Of a stretch of DNA of 64,000 nt, positions 18,620 through 26,740 are shown in pieces. Made by a program: the position numbers and the translations under genes. Location of the stretch: NCBI RefSeq assembly GCF_003992255.1, contig NZ_RQVA01000008.1, forward strand, positions 1 to 64,000. The letters are read 5' to 3'. The notes beneath the pieces were generated by a model. That model had not been told where the DNA came from. It saw only the letters and a list, made by a program, of their open reading frames with translations, and searched no databases. Source of the stretch: F0422 sp003992255. GTDB lineage: Bacteria > Bacillota > Negativicutes > Veillonellales > Veillonellaceae. Every line of letters begins with the position of its first letter. The first letter of the stretch is position 1.

Positions 18620-19825
18620 ATGAAGCGATGGATTATGCATGTGGATATGGATGCTTTCTTTGCCTCTGTAGAACAACATGATAATGCCGAATTACAAGGT
18701 CACCCCGTTATTGTGGGTGGCCTTTCTTCACGTGGGGTAGTGGCTACCTGCAGTTATGAAGCGAGGGCCTTTGGTGTTCGGTCGGCTATGCCGATTGGAA
18801 AAGCGCGCAGATTATGTCCTGAGGGAATCTATCTGTTGCCAAGGATTGATAGATATCACGAAGTATCTGATCAGATTCATGAGGTGCTACATCGATTTAG
18901 TCCCTATTTAGAACCGATTTCTTTGGACGAAGCTTTTTTGGACATCTCTGGTTTAGGCAAACTCTATCCATCGCCCATGGCAGTAGGGCGCGCTGTGAAA
19001 GAACAAATTTTTGAACGCACAGGGCTCATCGCTTCTGTTGGCATTGGACCTAACAAATTTTTAGCTAAATTAGCATCTGACTTGAAAAAGCCAGATGGCT
19101 TATATATTATTCCTCATGGTCAAGAGGCGGCTCATATTGCACATCTTCCTGTGCGTCGACTATGGGGGGTAGGATCCCATACGGAAACAGCCTTACGAAG
19201 AGGTGGGTTTCAGCAGATACGAGATATTGCCAGCTTGGAAAGCTTTCATGAACTAGAACCCTATTGTGGACAGCAAAGTGAGCGGATCTATTTGTTGTCT
19301 AAAGGGATCGACCACCGGCCTATTGAATGGAATCGTGAATTGCAATCCGTCGGCAATGAATTGACCTATGAAAGAGATCTCATTGATCCGGAAGAGATTG
19401 ATAGAGAATGGCGATATTTTGCGCATCATGTGGCAAAACGGTTGCGCCAAAAGGGTTTAAAAGGGAATACGATTGCTATTAAGGTGCGATTCCCCGACTT
19501 TACGACAAAGACGAGACAGAAGCGGTTGTCATACCAGACCGATCGAGAAGATGTATTGTATGACGTGGCGACTGTATTATATAATAAACTTAATGTACAG
19601 GGTCCATTTCGATTGTTGGGCATTACGGTGAGTGGCTTTCACAAGAGCGTAGAACAAGAATCACTCTTTCATAGTGCAGAAGAAGAGCCAGATGTATTGG
19701 CTAGCACATTAGATGCATTGGAAGAACGATTTGGGGAGGCCATAGTCACCACAGGAGCCTTATGGAAGCGAAAGCAGCAGATGACGGATGAAACACCATC
19801 TGACCCTACAGAACAAGACTCATAA
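18620..19825 (+). CDS. dinB: DNA polymerase IV (Y-family)
   Basis: Translesion polymerase. The 401-residue product opens with HVDMDAFFASVEQ (catalytic aspartates), has the SLDEAFLDISG motif (D and E of the active site, about residue 100), the helix-hairpin-helix region near VRRLWGVG, and a little-finger domain. It ends in an acidic tail without an obvious QLxLF clamp motif. The ATG is 2 bases behind the arsR stop, so the two are co-transcribed, an unusual pairing. The frame is open further upstream but only inside arsR. Confidence 0.93.
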   Translation: MKRWIMHVDMDAFFASVEQHDNAELQGHPVIVGGLSSRGVVATCSYEARAFGVRSAMPIGKARRLCPEGIYLLPRIDRYHEVSDQIHEVLHRFSPYLEPISLDEAFLDISGLGKLYPSPMAVGRAVKEQIFERTGLIASVGIGPNKFLAKLASDLKKPDGLYIIPHGQEAAHIAHLPVRRLWGVGSHTETALRRGGFQQIRDIASLESFHELEPYCGQQSERIYLLSKGIDHRPIEWNRELQSVGNELTYERDLIDPEEIDREWRYFAHHVAKRLRQKGLKGNTIAIKVRFPDFTTKTRQKRLSYQTDREDVLYDVATVLYNKLNVQGPFRLLGITVSGFHKSVEQESLFHSAEEEPDVLASTLDALEERFGEAIVTTGALWKRKQQMTDETPSDPTEQDS

Positions 19826-19844
19826 ATATCGAGGGAGGTATCGT

Positions 19845-20819
19845 ATGAATCAATACATGATAGAGACGAAAGAAATCGAGCGTATCTTGGCATCCATACA
19901 AGAAAACTATAATCGTTGTAAAGAATTGCAACAACAATATGTGGCGTATTGGGAAACGAATCACTTGGAATCAACAGAGACAGCTATGGAAGTCATCGAA
20001 GCTTTAGAAGTCTTTGCCCATACGTTAGCTGTCTTAGGAAAACAGTGGGAAGAAATCCAAGTGTTACAAGAAACAGTAGGCAATCATTATCTATTTGAAA
20101 CAATTTCTGAACTAGATGGCACACAAGATGTAGCAGGTCTAAGTGTAGATATTCCTATGCATGAAGGTGTAGAAGGCTATGATGTAGGTGTTGCATTAGG
20201 TATGGTTCAGGAGGAATACCACCAAGAAGAGGAGGTAGTGACACTAGAGAAGGTAGAACCTACACCACCTACGGAGAGTGAGTCTAGTGGATGGTCATTG
20301 CTAAATTTCTTTGGTTTTTCATCGAAATCAAAAGTAGAAGCTGCTACAGCCGAGAAGCCAGCTACACCAGCTGCATCTGTTGAGCCAGTAGAGCCGGTAG
20401 AACTGGTTGCCACGGAGATGACTGTGGAACCTATCGTGGAAGAGTGCGAATTAGAGCCTATCGATCTAAACAGGGGAGACAAGAAAAAACGATGTAAGCA
20501 TTGTACAGAAGATTCTCCTATTCCAGAAGAACGAGAAAAATGTTGCATTGTGAAACAAGAAAAGAAGAAAAAGAAAGAAAAGAAGGAAAAGAGCAAAGAT
20601 AAGTCGAAATCTAAAAAGAAGGATACTTCTATTGCGAAGTGGGCTAAAAAACTATCCAAGTGGGAACGATATGCGAAAGAGCATGGCGATGCATGGACAG
20701 AAAAAGTGTTAGAAAAAGTAGCTAAAAAAGCAGAGAAAAAAGCGGCGAAGCGAGATGCAAAAGCTATTTTTAAAAAACATAAACTAGATCGCTTTGCAGA
20801 ACTATCTAAGGAGGAGTAA
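19845..20819 (+). CDS. Hypothetical protein with coiled-coil head and lysine-rich tail
   Basis: I do not recognise a family. The 324-residue product starts with about 95 mostly helical residues, probably coiled coil. An acidic and Pro/Glu-rich linker follows (about 130-235), with one short aromatic patch (WSLLNFFGF) near residue 150. Then comes a Cys cluster (RCKHCTE and REKCC, about residues 225-246) and a strongly basic region of alternating K, E and S (about 250-270), ending in another helical stretch rich in KKAEKKAAK. No signal peptide. The ATG follows GAGGGAGG. It lies between dinB and a TSUP transporter, 3 bases ahead of the latter. Confidence 0.75.
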   Translation: MNQYMIETKEIERILASIQENYNRCKELQQQYVAYWETNHLESTETAMEVIEALEVFAHTLAVLGKQWEEIQVLQETVGNHYLFETISELDGTQDVAGLSVDIPMHEGVEGYDVGVALGMVQEEYHQEEEVVTLEKVEPTPPTESESSGWSLLNFFGFSSKSKVEAATAEKPATPAASVEPVEPVELVATEMTVEPIVEECELEPIDLNRGDKKKRCKHCTEDSPIPEEREKCCIVKQEKKKKKEKKEKSKDKSKSKKKDTSIAKWAKKLSKWERYAKEHGDAWTEKVLEKVAKKAEKKAAKRDAKAIFKKHKLDRFAELSKEE

Positions 20820-20822
20820 GGT

Positions 20823-21608
20823 ATGGACATAATAGGAATCTTAGGATTTGTATTATTAGGGGTTGCTGTGGCAGCTCTAGGGACGATTATTGGTGCAGGG
20901 GGAGGCATTATCTTTGTTCCTGTATTCTTGTATTTTTTTCCGGAATGGACACCAGCTATGGTGGTGGGTACATCTTTATTTACCGTTACTTGTAATGCCG
21001 TATCTGGCACTATCGCCTATGTACGTCAGAAAAAAGTACTCTATAGTGCAGCTATCTTATTCAGTATTGCTACCTTCCCCGGGTCTATCATTGGGGCGCA
21101 TGTAGCAGAGTATTTTGATGCTAGTGGATTCCGTTTCTGGTTTGGTTCGTTCTTGCTTATGATATCTGTGTTTATTGGATATAAAAACATGAAAAAAGGA
21201 GAGCGGAAAGAAGAAGAATTAGGATTAGAAGACTTATCCTATAATAAAGTAGTGGGTGTTTTGATTAGTATGGTAGTAGGCTTTATTTCCAGTCTATTTG
21301 GCATTGGTGGCGGATTGATTCACGTGCCAGCCTTAATCTATATTATGGGTTTCCCTACACATATGGCGGCAGCAACGAGCCATTTTATTTTAGCTACGTC
21401 TACATTTGTAGGTTCTACAACGCATTTCCTATCCGATCATATTCAATTTGCTGTGGCCATCCCTTGTGGTATTGGCGCTCTTATGGGTGGACAATTAGGA
21501 GCCTATATTTCAAAACGATTGCGAGCTAAAACAATTTTGATTGGCTTATCTATTGGCGTTGGTGCGTTAGCATTACGATTGATCTATACATCTCATGTGT
21601 TGTTTTGA
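20823..21608 (+). CDS. TSUP/TauE-SafE family membrane transporter
   Basis: A 261-residue membrane protein with about eight hydrophobic segments. It has the two-fold repeated glycine motif of the TSUP family: GTIIGAGGGIIFVP (about residues 20-33) and SLFGIGGGLIHVPAL (about 158-172). Members export or import sulfite, sulfoacetate or other organosulfur anions. In a window rich in sulfate-reduction genes sulfite export is attractive, but that is inference only. AAGGAGTAAGGT overlaps the preceding gene's end, so the two are coupled. Confidence 0.87.
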   Translation: MDIIGILGFVLLGVAVAALGTIIGAGGGIIFVPVFLYFFPEWTPAMVVGTSLFTVTCNAVSGTIAYVRQKKVLYSAAILFSIATFPGSIIGAHVAEYFDASGFRFWFGSFLLMISVFIGYKNMKKGERKEEELGLEDLSYNKVVGVLISMVVGFISSLFGIGGGLIHVPALIYIMGFPTHMAAATSHFILATSTFVGSTTHFLSDHIQFAVAIPCGIGALMGGQLGAYISKRLRAKTILIGLSIGVGALALRLIYTSHVLF

Positions 21609-21681
21609 TTCCATGGTGGGGAATCGTGGTACATACTCATGTGAAAGTCAATGGGATGCGTTCTAATTATATTATATGAAT

Positions 21682-21708
21682 GAAAGGGGTCTTCGGGCCC
21701 CTTTGGTA
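21682..21708 (+). terminator. Terminator-like hairpin behind the TSUP gene
   Basis: AAAGGGG/CCCCTTT arms around a TTCG-type tip, with only a short T tail. Confidence 0.6.
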
Positions 21709-21724
21709 TATTACGCATATAAAA

Positions 21725-21768
21725 ATAGAGGAAAGTTGATACAGTTTGATTAACTTTCCTCTATTTTA
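21725..21768 (+). terminator. Second hairpin with T tail
   Basis: AATAGAGGAAAGTT pairs with AACTTTCCTCTATT (14-nt loop) and is followed by TTATTT. It is probably a back-up terminator. Confidence 0.7.
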
Positions 21769-21847
21769 TTTGACGGCTATATTGTTATAGTTTTTTTTAT
21801 TGCGTAAAACAATATCGAAAAAAATAGATAAATTTTATGAAAAAGTA

Positions 21848-21905
21848 TTGCAATTTGAAATCTATTGTGCTAAGATATGTACATAACAAATAATAATTAT
21901 TAATT
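21848..21905 (+). promoter_or_regulatory. dps promoter with Fur/PerR-like palindrome
   Basis: TTGCAA (21848-21853), 17-bp spacer, TAAGAT (21871-21876). At 21888-21905, just past the start of transcription, an AT-only palindrome with core AATAATTATT resembles a PerR or Fur box. Position suggests repression. Confidence 0.55.
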
Positions 21906-21954
21906 AGTAAAAATAATTGTTACTAAAACAAACTAAAGAAAAGGAGATTTTACT

Positions 21955-22389
21955 ATGAAAAACTTACAAGCAGTTAATCAGTATATTGCAAACTTAGCAA
22001 TTTGGAACATCAAATTACACAACTTTCACTTCAATGTAACAGGTTCTCAATTTGTACCTGCACATAAATACTTAGAAGAAGTATATGACATCGCATTTGA
22101 TTACTATGATGATGTAGCAGAGCATGTAAAAATGCAAGGTGAAGAACCAGTGGTACATGTAGCTAAATATTTGGAAATTGCATCTTTGAAAGAAGAACCA
22201 GGTAATAAATTCTCCGTAGAACAAGTATATAAATTCTTACAAGGAGACTTTGAATTGTTGAATAAAGAAGCACGTGCGATTCGTGAATCTGCTGATGAAG
22301 AAGGCAACTTCGGATTGGTAGCTATCATGGAAGATCATATTGCTTATTATGAAAAACAATTATGGTTCTTACGTGCTACATTAGCATAA
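21955..22389 (+). CDS. dps: Dps/ferritin-like DNA-binding protein
   Basis: A 144-residue ferritin-fold protein that stores iron and detoxifies peroxide. The Dps ferroxidase signature is visible: WNIKLHNFHFNVTG (about residues 17-30) supplies the histidine, and the D/E ligands follow in the FDYYDDVAEHVKMQGEEP helix (about 50-66). There is no long basic N-terminal tail, so DNA binding is doubtful. It has its own promoter with a Fur/PerR-like site and its own terminator, so it is monocistronic. Confidence 0.92.
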   Translation: MKNLQAVNQYIANLAIWNIKLHNFHFNVTGSQFVPAHKYLEEVYDIAFDYYDDVAEHVKMQGEEPVVHVAKYLEIASLKEEPGNKFSVEQVYKFLQGDFELLNKEARAIRESADEEGNFGLVAIMEDHIAYYEKQLWFLRATLA

Positions 22390-22489
22390 GCTATGACGTA
22401 TAACCTCTTATCACTTACATAACTTACAATCCTATGTGATATAACAAATCCTGAAACACTACTTTAACTATACAACTATACTATACAAA

Positions 22490-22525
22490 AGAGTCCTTGC
22501 AGAGATACTGCGAGGACTCTTTTTT
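22490..22525 (+). terminator. dps terminator
   Basis: AGAGTCCT/AGGACTCT stem with inner GCAG/CTGC pairing and a T6 tail. Confidence 0.92.
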
Positions 22526-22652
22526 GTATATAGGGTAGTTATGCTTCGAGATATATGTGACGTATAGTAATGCTTAATTTTGTAAAACAGGTGTAAGATG
22601 ATACAATACAGATAGAAATAGTAGAGGATACACAATAGATAGGGGGATATGC

Positions 22653-22946
22653 ATGAATCGCTTTTTACAACGAGGGCAATTACAGACCATAGAATCCAAT
22701 AAAGATACGTCTGTCATAGAAGATATGGATACGCTTGTGAATGAAGTGGACTCGGATGAGTTGTTAGATATGGTGCAACAAGAGGGAACGTCAAATGATG
22801 TGTCACAGGCCATAGATGTGGTAGAAGACCAGTTTTTTCATAAGAACTATGATGACATTATGGAAGATGAGTTGGACTATGAGTCTGAAAAGGACCATGG
22901 CTATGACTATGATGATTATGATAGTTTTGATGAGTATGATGATTAA
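22653..22946 (+). CDS. Small acidic hypothetical protein
   Basis: 97 residues, very acidic. The C-terminal third is almost entirely D, E and Y (DYDDYDSFDEYDD). No signal peptide, cysteine motif or membrane segment. The ATG follows a strong AGGGGGATATGC site, so it is likely translated. Its stop is 11 bases before the molybdopterin enzyme gene, suggesting one operon. A chaperone or metal-handling role would be a guess; I do not recognise the family. Confidence 0.65.
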   Translation: MNRFLQRGQLQTIESNKDTSVIEDMDTLVNEVDSDELLDMVQQEGTSNDVSQAIDVVEDQFFHKNYDDIMEDELDYESEKDHGYDYDDYDSFDEYDD

Positions 22947-22957
22947 GGAGGACCTTT

Positions 22958-24961
22958 ATGACAAAGCCCATACATACAATAACATCTGTATGTCCTTATG
23001 ATTGTCCTGATGCATGTGGATTAATAGTTACTGTATCGGGGGATCGCATAGAGAAAGTACAAGGGCTAAAAACACATAGCTTTACCCGTGGCACGTTGTG
23101 CCAAAAAATGCAACATTATGAACGGACTGTCCATCATATTGGCCGTATCAAAATGCCATTGCGACGAATTGGGGCCAAGGGGAGTGGACAATTTGAGCCG
23201 ATTACATGGGAGGAAGCGCTGCAGGAAATAGCAGAGAGATTTCAGCACTGCATTGATACCTATGGCTCTGAAAGCATTATGCCCTATTCTTATGCAGGGA
23301 CGATGGGCATTTTACATAAAGGAGCAGGAGATCCTTTATTTGCCATCTTAGGTGCTACACGACAAGATAAAGGAATTTGTTCTCCTGCGAAGCGATATGG
23401 TTGGAATAGCTTGATGGGAAGTACTTTAGGTAATCGACCTCAAGATATGCAGGATAGTGATTGTGTTATTTTGTGGAGCCTTAATGCAGTAGCTACCGAT
23501 GTACATGTGTTACATGATGTGAAAGTAGCTCGACAGAAAGGTGCAACACTATGGGTCATTGATACGCACTATACAGAAACTGCGAAACTAGCAGATGAAG
23601 TCATTATCTTGCGACCAGGTACAGATGGAGCCTTTGCCCTAGGAGTAGCCCATGTGCTAGCTAGTGAAGGCTTCATTAATAGGGAGTTTATCGATCAATA
23701 TGTACAAGGTTATGAAGGCTTTCACGAGACAGTAGTCGCAGACTATCCACCATCGAAAGTGGCACGCATCACAGGAGTGTCTGAAGAGAGAATCGTTCAG
23801 TTTGCTCGCGCTTATGGACAAGCGGTAGCACCATTTATTCGATTGGGTAGTGGATTGTCTCGTTATGGAAATGGAGCGAACACAGTGCGCTGTATTGTGG
23901 CGTTGCCTGCCTTAGTGGGAGCCTATTTGCATCGAGGTGGTGGATTATTATCGAGTACATCTGGCAGTCAATTTGTAGGGGGCAGCCGTATTAGCTGGGC
24001 TCGCTTTCAGACGAAGGAAACCCGATTGAACCCCATGATTCGGTTGGGACCTATGTTAACAGAAGCTGAGAACCCACCGATTAAGGCTTTGTATGTGTAT
24101 TCCAGTAATCCTGCTATTACATCGCCTGATCAAACCGTGGTGCGTAAAGGATTAGCCCGCGAAGATTTGTTCACCGTAGTTCATGAACGGTTTATGACGG
24201 AAACAGCAAAATATGCAGATATTGTTTTGCCGGCCACCACATCGGTAGAACATAATGATATATATAATTCATACGGTCATTACACGATTGGATGTGGGTA
24301 TCAGGCGATTCCCCCAGTGGGTGAAAGTCGTTCCAATTGGAATACGATCTGTAGTATTGCCAAAGCCATGCAGATTGAGGATCCTGTATTCGATATGTCT
24401 GAGTTAGAGATGATAGAAGATATTGTGCGTCATGCTCCGATTCCAACAGAGATACAAGATAGAATCTTAGCAGGTGAATTGGTAGACATGGAGTTATCGG
24501 AGACCTATAAACTAAAATATGGGACACCGTCGGGGAAAATTGAGTTGTATAATCCATTAGAACAAGAGCCATATCCAGCGTATCGTGAGGCCCATGGGGA
24601 TGAGGCTGAGTTTTTCCTGATTAATGGTACAGACCCACGAATTTTAGATTCCTCCTTCTGTGAACTACAAGAAGATGTGCCAATGATGACGGTTCGCATG
24701 CACCCGGAAGATGCAGAGCGTAAAGGTGTATTACAGAGTCAGTTTGTCCGCTTGTACAATGTACGAGGTTCATTACGCATTGCCTTAGTCATTGATGACA
24801 CAGTTCCCAAAGGGGCCATTGTCAGCTGTGGCGTATGGTGGCAATCACAGTCCCATGATACAGAACATACAATGAATGTCCTTACGGCTTCACGCCCTAC
24901 AGATTATGGTTGGGGAAGTACTTTCTATGATGTGAAAGTCAATGTGGGGCCATGTGACTGA
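22958..24961 (+). CDS. Molybdopterin-dependent oxidoreductase (4Fe-4S, cytoplasmic)
   Basis: A 667-residue member of the DMSO-reductase superfamily. It begins with the 4Fe-4S motif CPYDCPDAC plus the distal cysteine in GTLCQKM (near residue 48). The region facing the metal reads KGICSPAKRYGW (about residue 143), where a Cys or Ser could ligate Mo/W. The C-terminal MopB domain ends in a GVWWQSQSHD segment. There is no twin-arginine signal, so it is cytoplasmic. No Fe-S or membrane subunit gene accompanies it. The substrate cannot be told; relatives include B. subtilis YoaE and acetylene-hydratase-like proteins. Confidence 0.85.
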   Translation: MTKPIHTITSVCPYDCPDACGLIVTVSGDRIEKVQGLKTHSFTRGTLCQKMQHYERTVHHIGRIKMPLRRIGAKGSGQFEPITWEEALQEIAERFQHCIDTYGSESIMPYSYAGTMGILHKGAGDPLFAILGATRQDKGICSPAKRYGWNSLMGSTLGNRPQDMQDSDCVILWSLNAVATDVHVLHDVKVARQKGATLWVIDTHYTETAKLADEVIILRPGTDGAFALGVAHVLASEGFINREFIDQYVQGYEGFHETVVADYPPSKVARITGVSEERIVQFARAYGQAVAPFIRLGSGLSRYGNGANTVRCIVALPALVGAYLHRGGGLLSSTSGSQFVGGSRISWARFQTKETRLNPMIRLGPMLTEAENPPIKALYVYSSNPAITSPDQTVVRKGLAREDLFTVVHERFMTETAKYADIVLPATTSVEHNDIYNSYGHYTIGCGYQAIPPVGESRSNWNTICSIAKAMQIEDPVFDMSELEMIEDIVRHAPIPTEIQDRILAGELVDMELSETYKLKYGTPSGKIELYNPLEQEPYPAYREAHGDEAEFFLINGTDPRILDSSFCELQEDVPMMTVRMHPEDAERKGVLQSQFVRLYNVRGSLRIALVIDDTVPKGAIVSCGVWWQSQSHDTEHTMNVLTASRPTDYGWGSTFYDVKVNVGPCD

Positions 24962-25041
24962 TGCCGAGGCATATAGTTATAGTTAATACATGCAGATAGT
25001 CTATCAATTATAGGAAGATGTTATATGCATAATTGGCATAG

Positions 25042-25078
25042 AAAAAGCCATTTTCCCTAGTGGAAATGGCTTTTTATT
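25042..25078 (+). terminator. Terminator behind the molybdopterin gene
   Basis: AAAAAGCCATTT/AAATGGCTTTTT stem with a 10-nt loop and T tail. Confidence 0.93.
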
Positions 25079-25171
25079 TTGCCTATAATTAGCTATAATA
25101 AAAGCTACAGCATAAAATGTTTATACATAGTGTATATTTGTTAGTATAGAGTGTATTTGAAAGGAGATACT

Positions 25172-26503
25172 ATGTCAGATCATACGCAACTATCAGGGCG
25201 AGCCTATATCGCAATAGGTCTTATGCTCTTCGCATTATTCTTTGGGGCAGGCAACTTGATCTTCCCAGCAACTTTAGGTCAACACGCAGGTACTAATGTG
25301 TGGTGGGCGATTTTAGGCTTTATCGTTACTGGGGTGGGTATGCCTTTATTAGGGGTTATGGCTATGGGATTTTCTGGTAGCCGTAATGTACAAAGTTTGG
25401 CAAGCCGTGTGCATCCAGTGTTTGGGGTCTTATTTACATTGGCATTATACTTATCCATCGGCCCAGCATTTGCGATTCCTAGAACTGGTACCGTATCCTA
25501 TGAAATAGCTATGAAACCATTTTTAGGTGGTGCAGCCACAGAAACGACTCAAATGATTTTCTTAATCGGATTCTTCTTGCTGACATTATGGTTATCCATT
25601 AACCCACAAAAGCTAGTGAATCGTATTGGTAAAGTACTGACACCAGCTTTATTATTGGCTATCATTGTTTTGATCATTAAATCTTTAATTACTCCATTAG
25701 GTGGCTATACAACACCAAACGAGATGTATGCTACGAGCAGTACTGCATTTGTACAAGGTATCTTAGATGGATATAATACATTGGATGCATTAGCTTCGTT
25801 CGTATTCGGCATCTTGGTGATTGAATTTGTTACCTTATCTGGGGCGAAAACAAAAGCGGAAATTACAAGTGCAACGTTGAAAGCAGGTTTAATTGCGGTA
25901 GGTTGCTTAGGCTTAGTATATATTTTCATTGCTAGCTTAGGAGCAACTAGTGTAGAAAAACTGGGTATCTTAGAAACAGGTGCTCCTGTATTAGCAGAAT
26001 CTGCACGCTTACTATTTGGTGAGTTAGGGGCTATGATCTTGGCGGTTATTGTATTGTTAGCCTGTTTAACAACAAGTATCGGTTTAGTTACTTCTTGTGC
26101 ACAGTACTTCAGTACGCAATTCGGTGGACTTTCCTACAAATGGTATGCCGTACTATTCTCTGTAGTGTCTACAGGGGTAGGCATGTTTGGCTTGAAAACG
26201 ATCATTACATCTGCCATCCCAGTGTTGATGTTCTTGTATCCACTAGCTATTGTATTGATTTTCTTGGCCTTCTTAGACCCAGTGTTCAAAGGCCGTCAAT
26301 GTGTGTATGCGTGGACAGTAGGAGCTACCTTCATTACAGCTCTCGTATCTGGTCTAGAAACAGCAAAAGTTGATCTTGGAAACATTGGACAATTCTTTGC
26401 GACACAAGTGCCAATGCATGGCATAGGCATGGACTGGATCGTGTTCGGCGGCGTAGGATTGGTGATTGGATTGATCCATCGCGCGTTGGTGAAAGCTGAG
26501 TAA
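25172..26503 (+). CDS. brnQ: Branched-chain amino acid carrier BrnQ
   Basis: A sodium- or proton-coupled importer of leucine, isoleucine and valine in the inner membrane. 443 residues with about twelve hydrophobic segments. The N-terminal LFALFFGAGNLIFPA motif and SIGPAFAIPRTGTVSYE are typical of the LIVCS family. I use ATG 25172 behind AAGGAGATACT; the seven codons in front lack a ribosome site. It is flanked by terminators on both sides, so it stands alone. Confidence 0.94.
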   Translation: MSDHTQLSGRAYIAIGLMLFALFFGAGNLIFPATLGQHAGTNVWWAILGFIVTGVGMPLLGVMAMGFSGSRNVQSLASRVHPVFGVLFTLALYLSIGPAFAIPRTGTVSYEIAMKPFLGGAATETTQMIFLIGFFLLTLWLSINPQKLVNRIGKVLTPALLLAIIVLIIKSLITPLGGYTTPNEMYATSSTAFVQGILDGYNTLDALASFVFGILVIEFVTLSGAKTKAEITSATLKAGLIAVGCLGLVYIFIASLGATSVEKLGILETGAPVLAESARLLFGELGAMILAVIVLLACLTTSIGLVTSCAQYFSTQFGGLSYKWYAVLFSVVSTGVGMFGLKTIITSAIPVLMFLYPLAIVLIFLAFLDPVFKGRQCVYAWTVGATFITALVSGLETAKVDLGNIGQFFATQVPMHGIGMDWIVFGGVGLVIGLIHRALVKAE

Positions 26504-26560
26504 GATAAAATTTCATATGATCTGATATATAAATACGTAGTATTTACTATCTAACTAGAG

Positions 26561-26617
26561 GATCTTCTTTATAACATAGGTTCGTAGAACCTATATACAT
26601 AAAGAAGATCTTTTTTT
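26561..26617 (+). terminator. brnQ terminator
   Basis: GATCTTCTTT/AAAGAAGATC outer stem with an inner ATAGGTTC/GAACCTAT hairpin, then seven T. Confidence 0.88.
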
Positions 26618-26649
26618 GTGCGCATCTTGTATACATAAGATATAAAATG

Positions 26650-26676
26650 TTGACGGGGGGGGACATTTGATAATAT
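26650..26676 (+). promoter_or_regulatory. Autotransporter promoter with G8 tract in the spacer
   Basis: TTGACG (26650-26655) and an extended -10 TGATAATAT (-10 hexamer 26671-26676) are separated by 15 bp. The G run at 26655-26662 (8 G) begins at the last base of the -35 and fills the start of the spacer. Two more G would give the optimal 17-bp spacing. Homopolymers in this position switch surface proteins on and off in Neisseria. Confidence 0.65.
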
Positions 26677-26740
26677 GAGAGTATCATGAAGAAATCATGA
26701 AGATGTAATTTATTTATAATGAAGAAAGGGAGATTTCATA

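Noticed and set aside
20207..21010. 267-residue open frame on the minus strand
   Set aside because: It is the mirror of the Lys/Glu-rich gene and the TSUP gene: Ser/Phe runs are the reverse of Lys/Glu codons.
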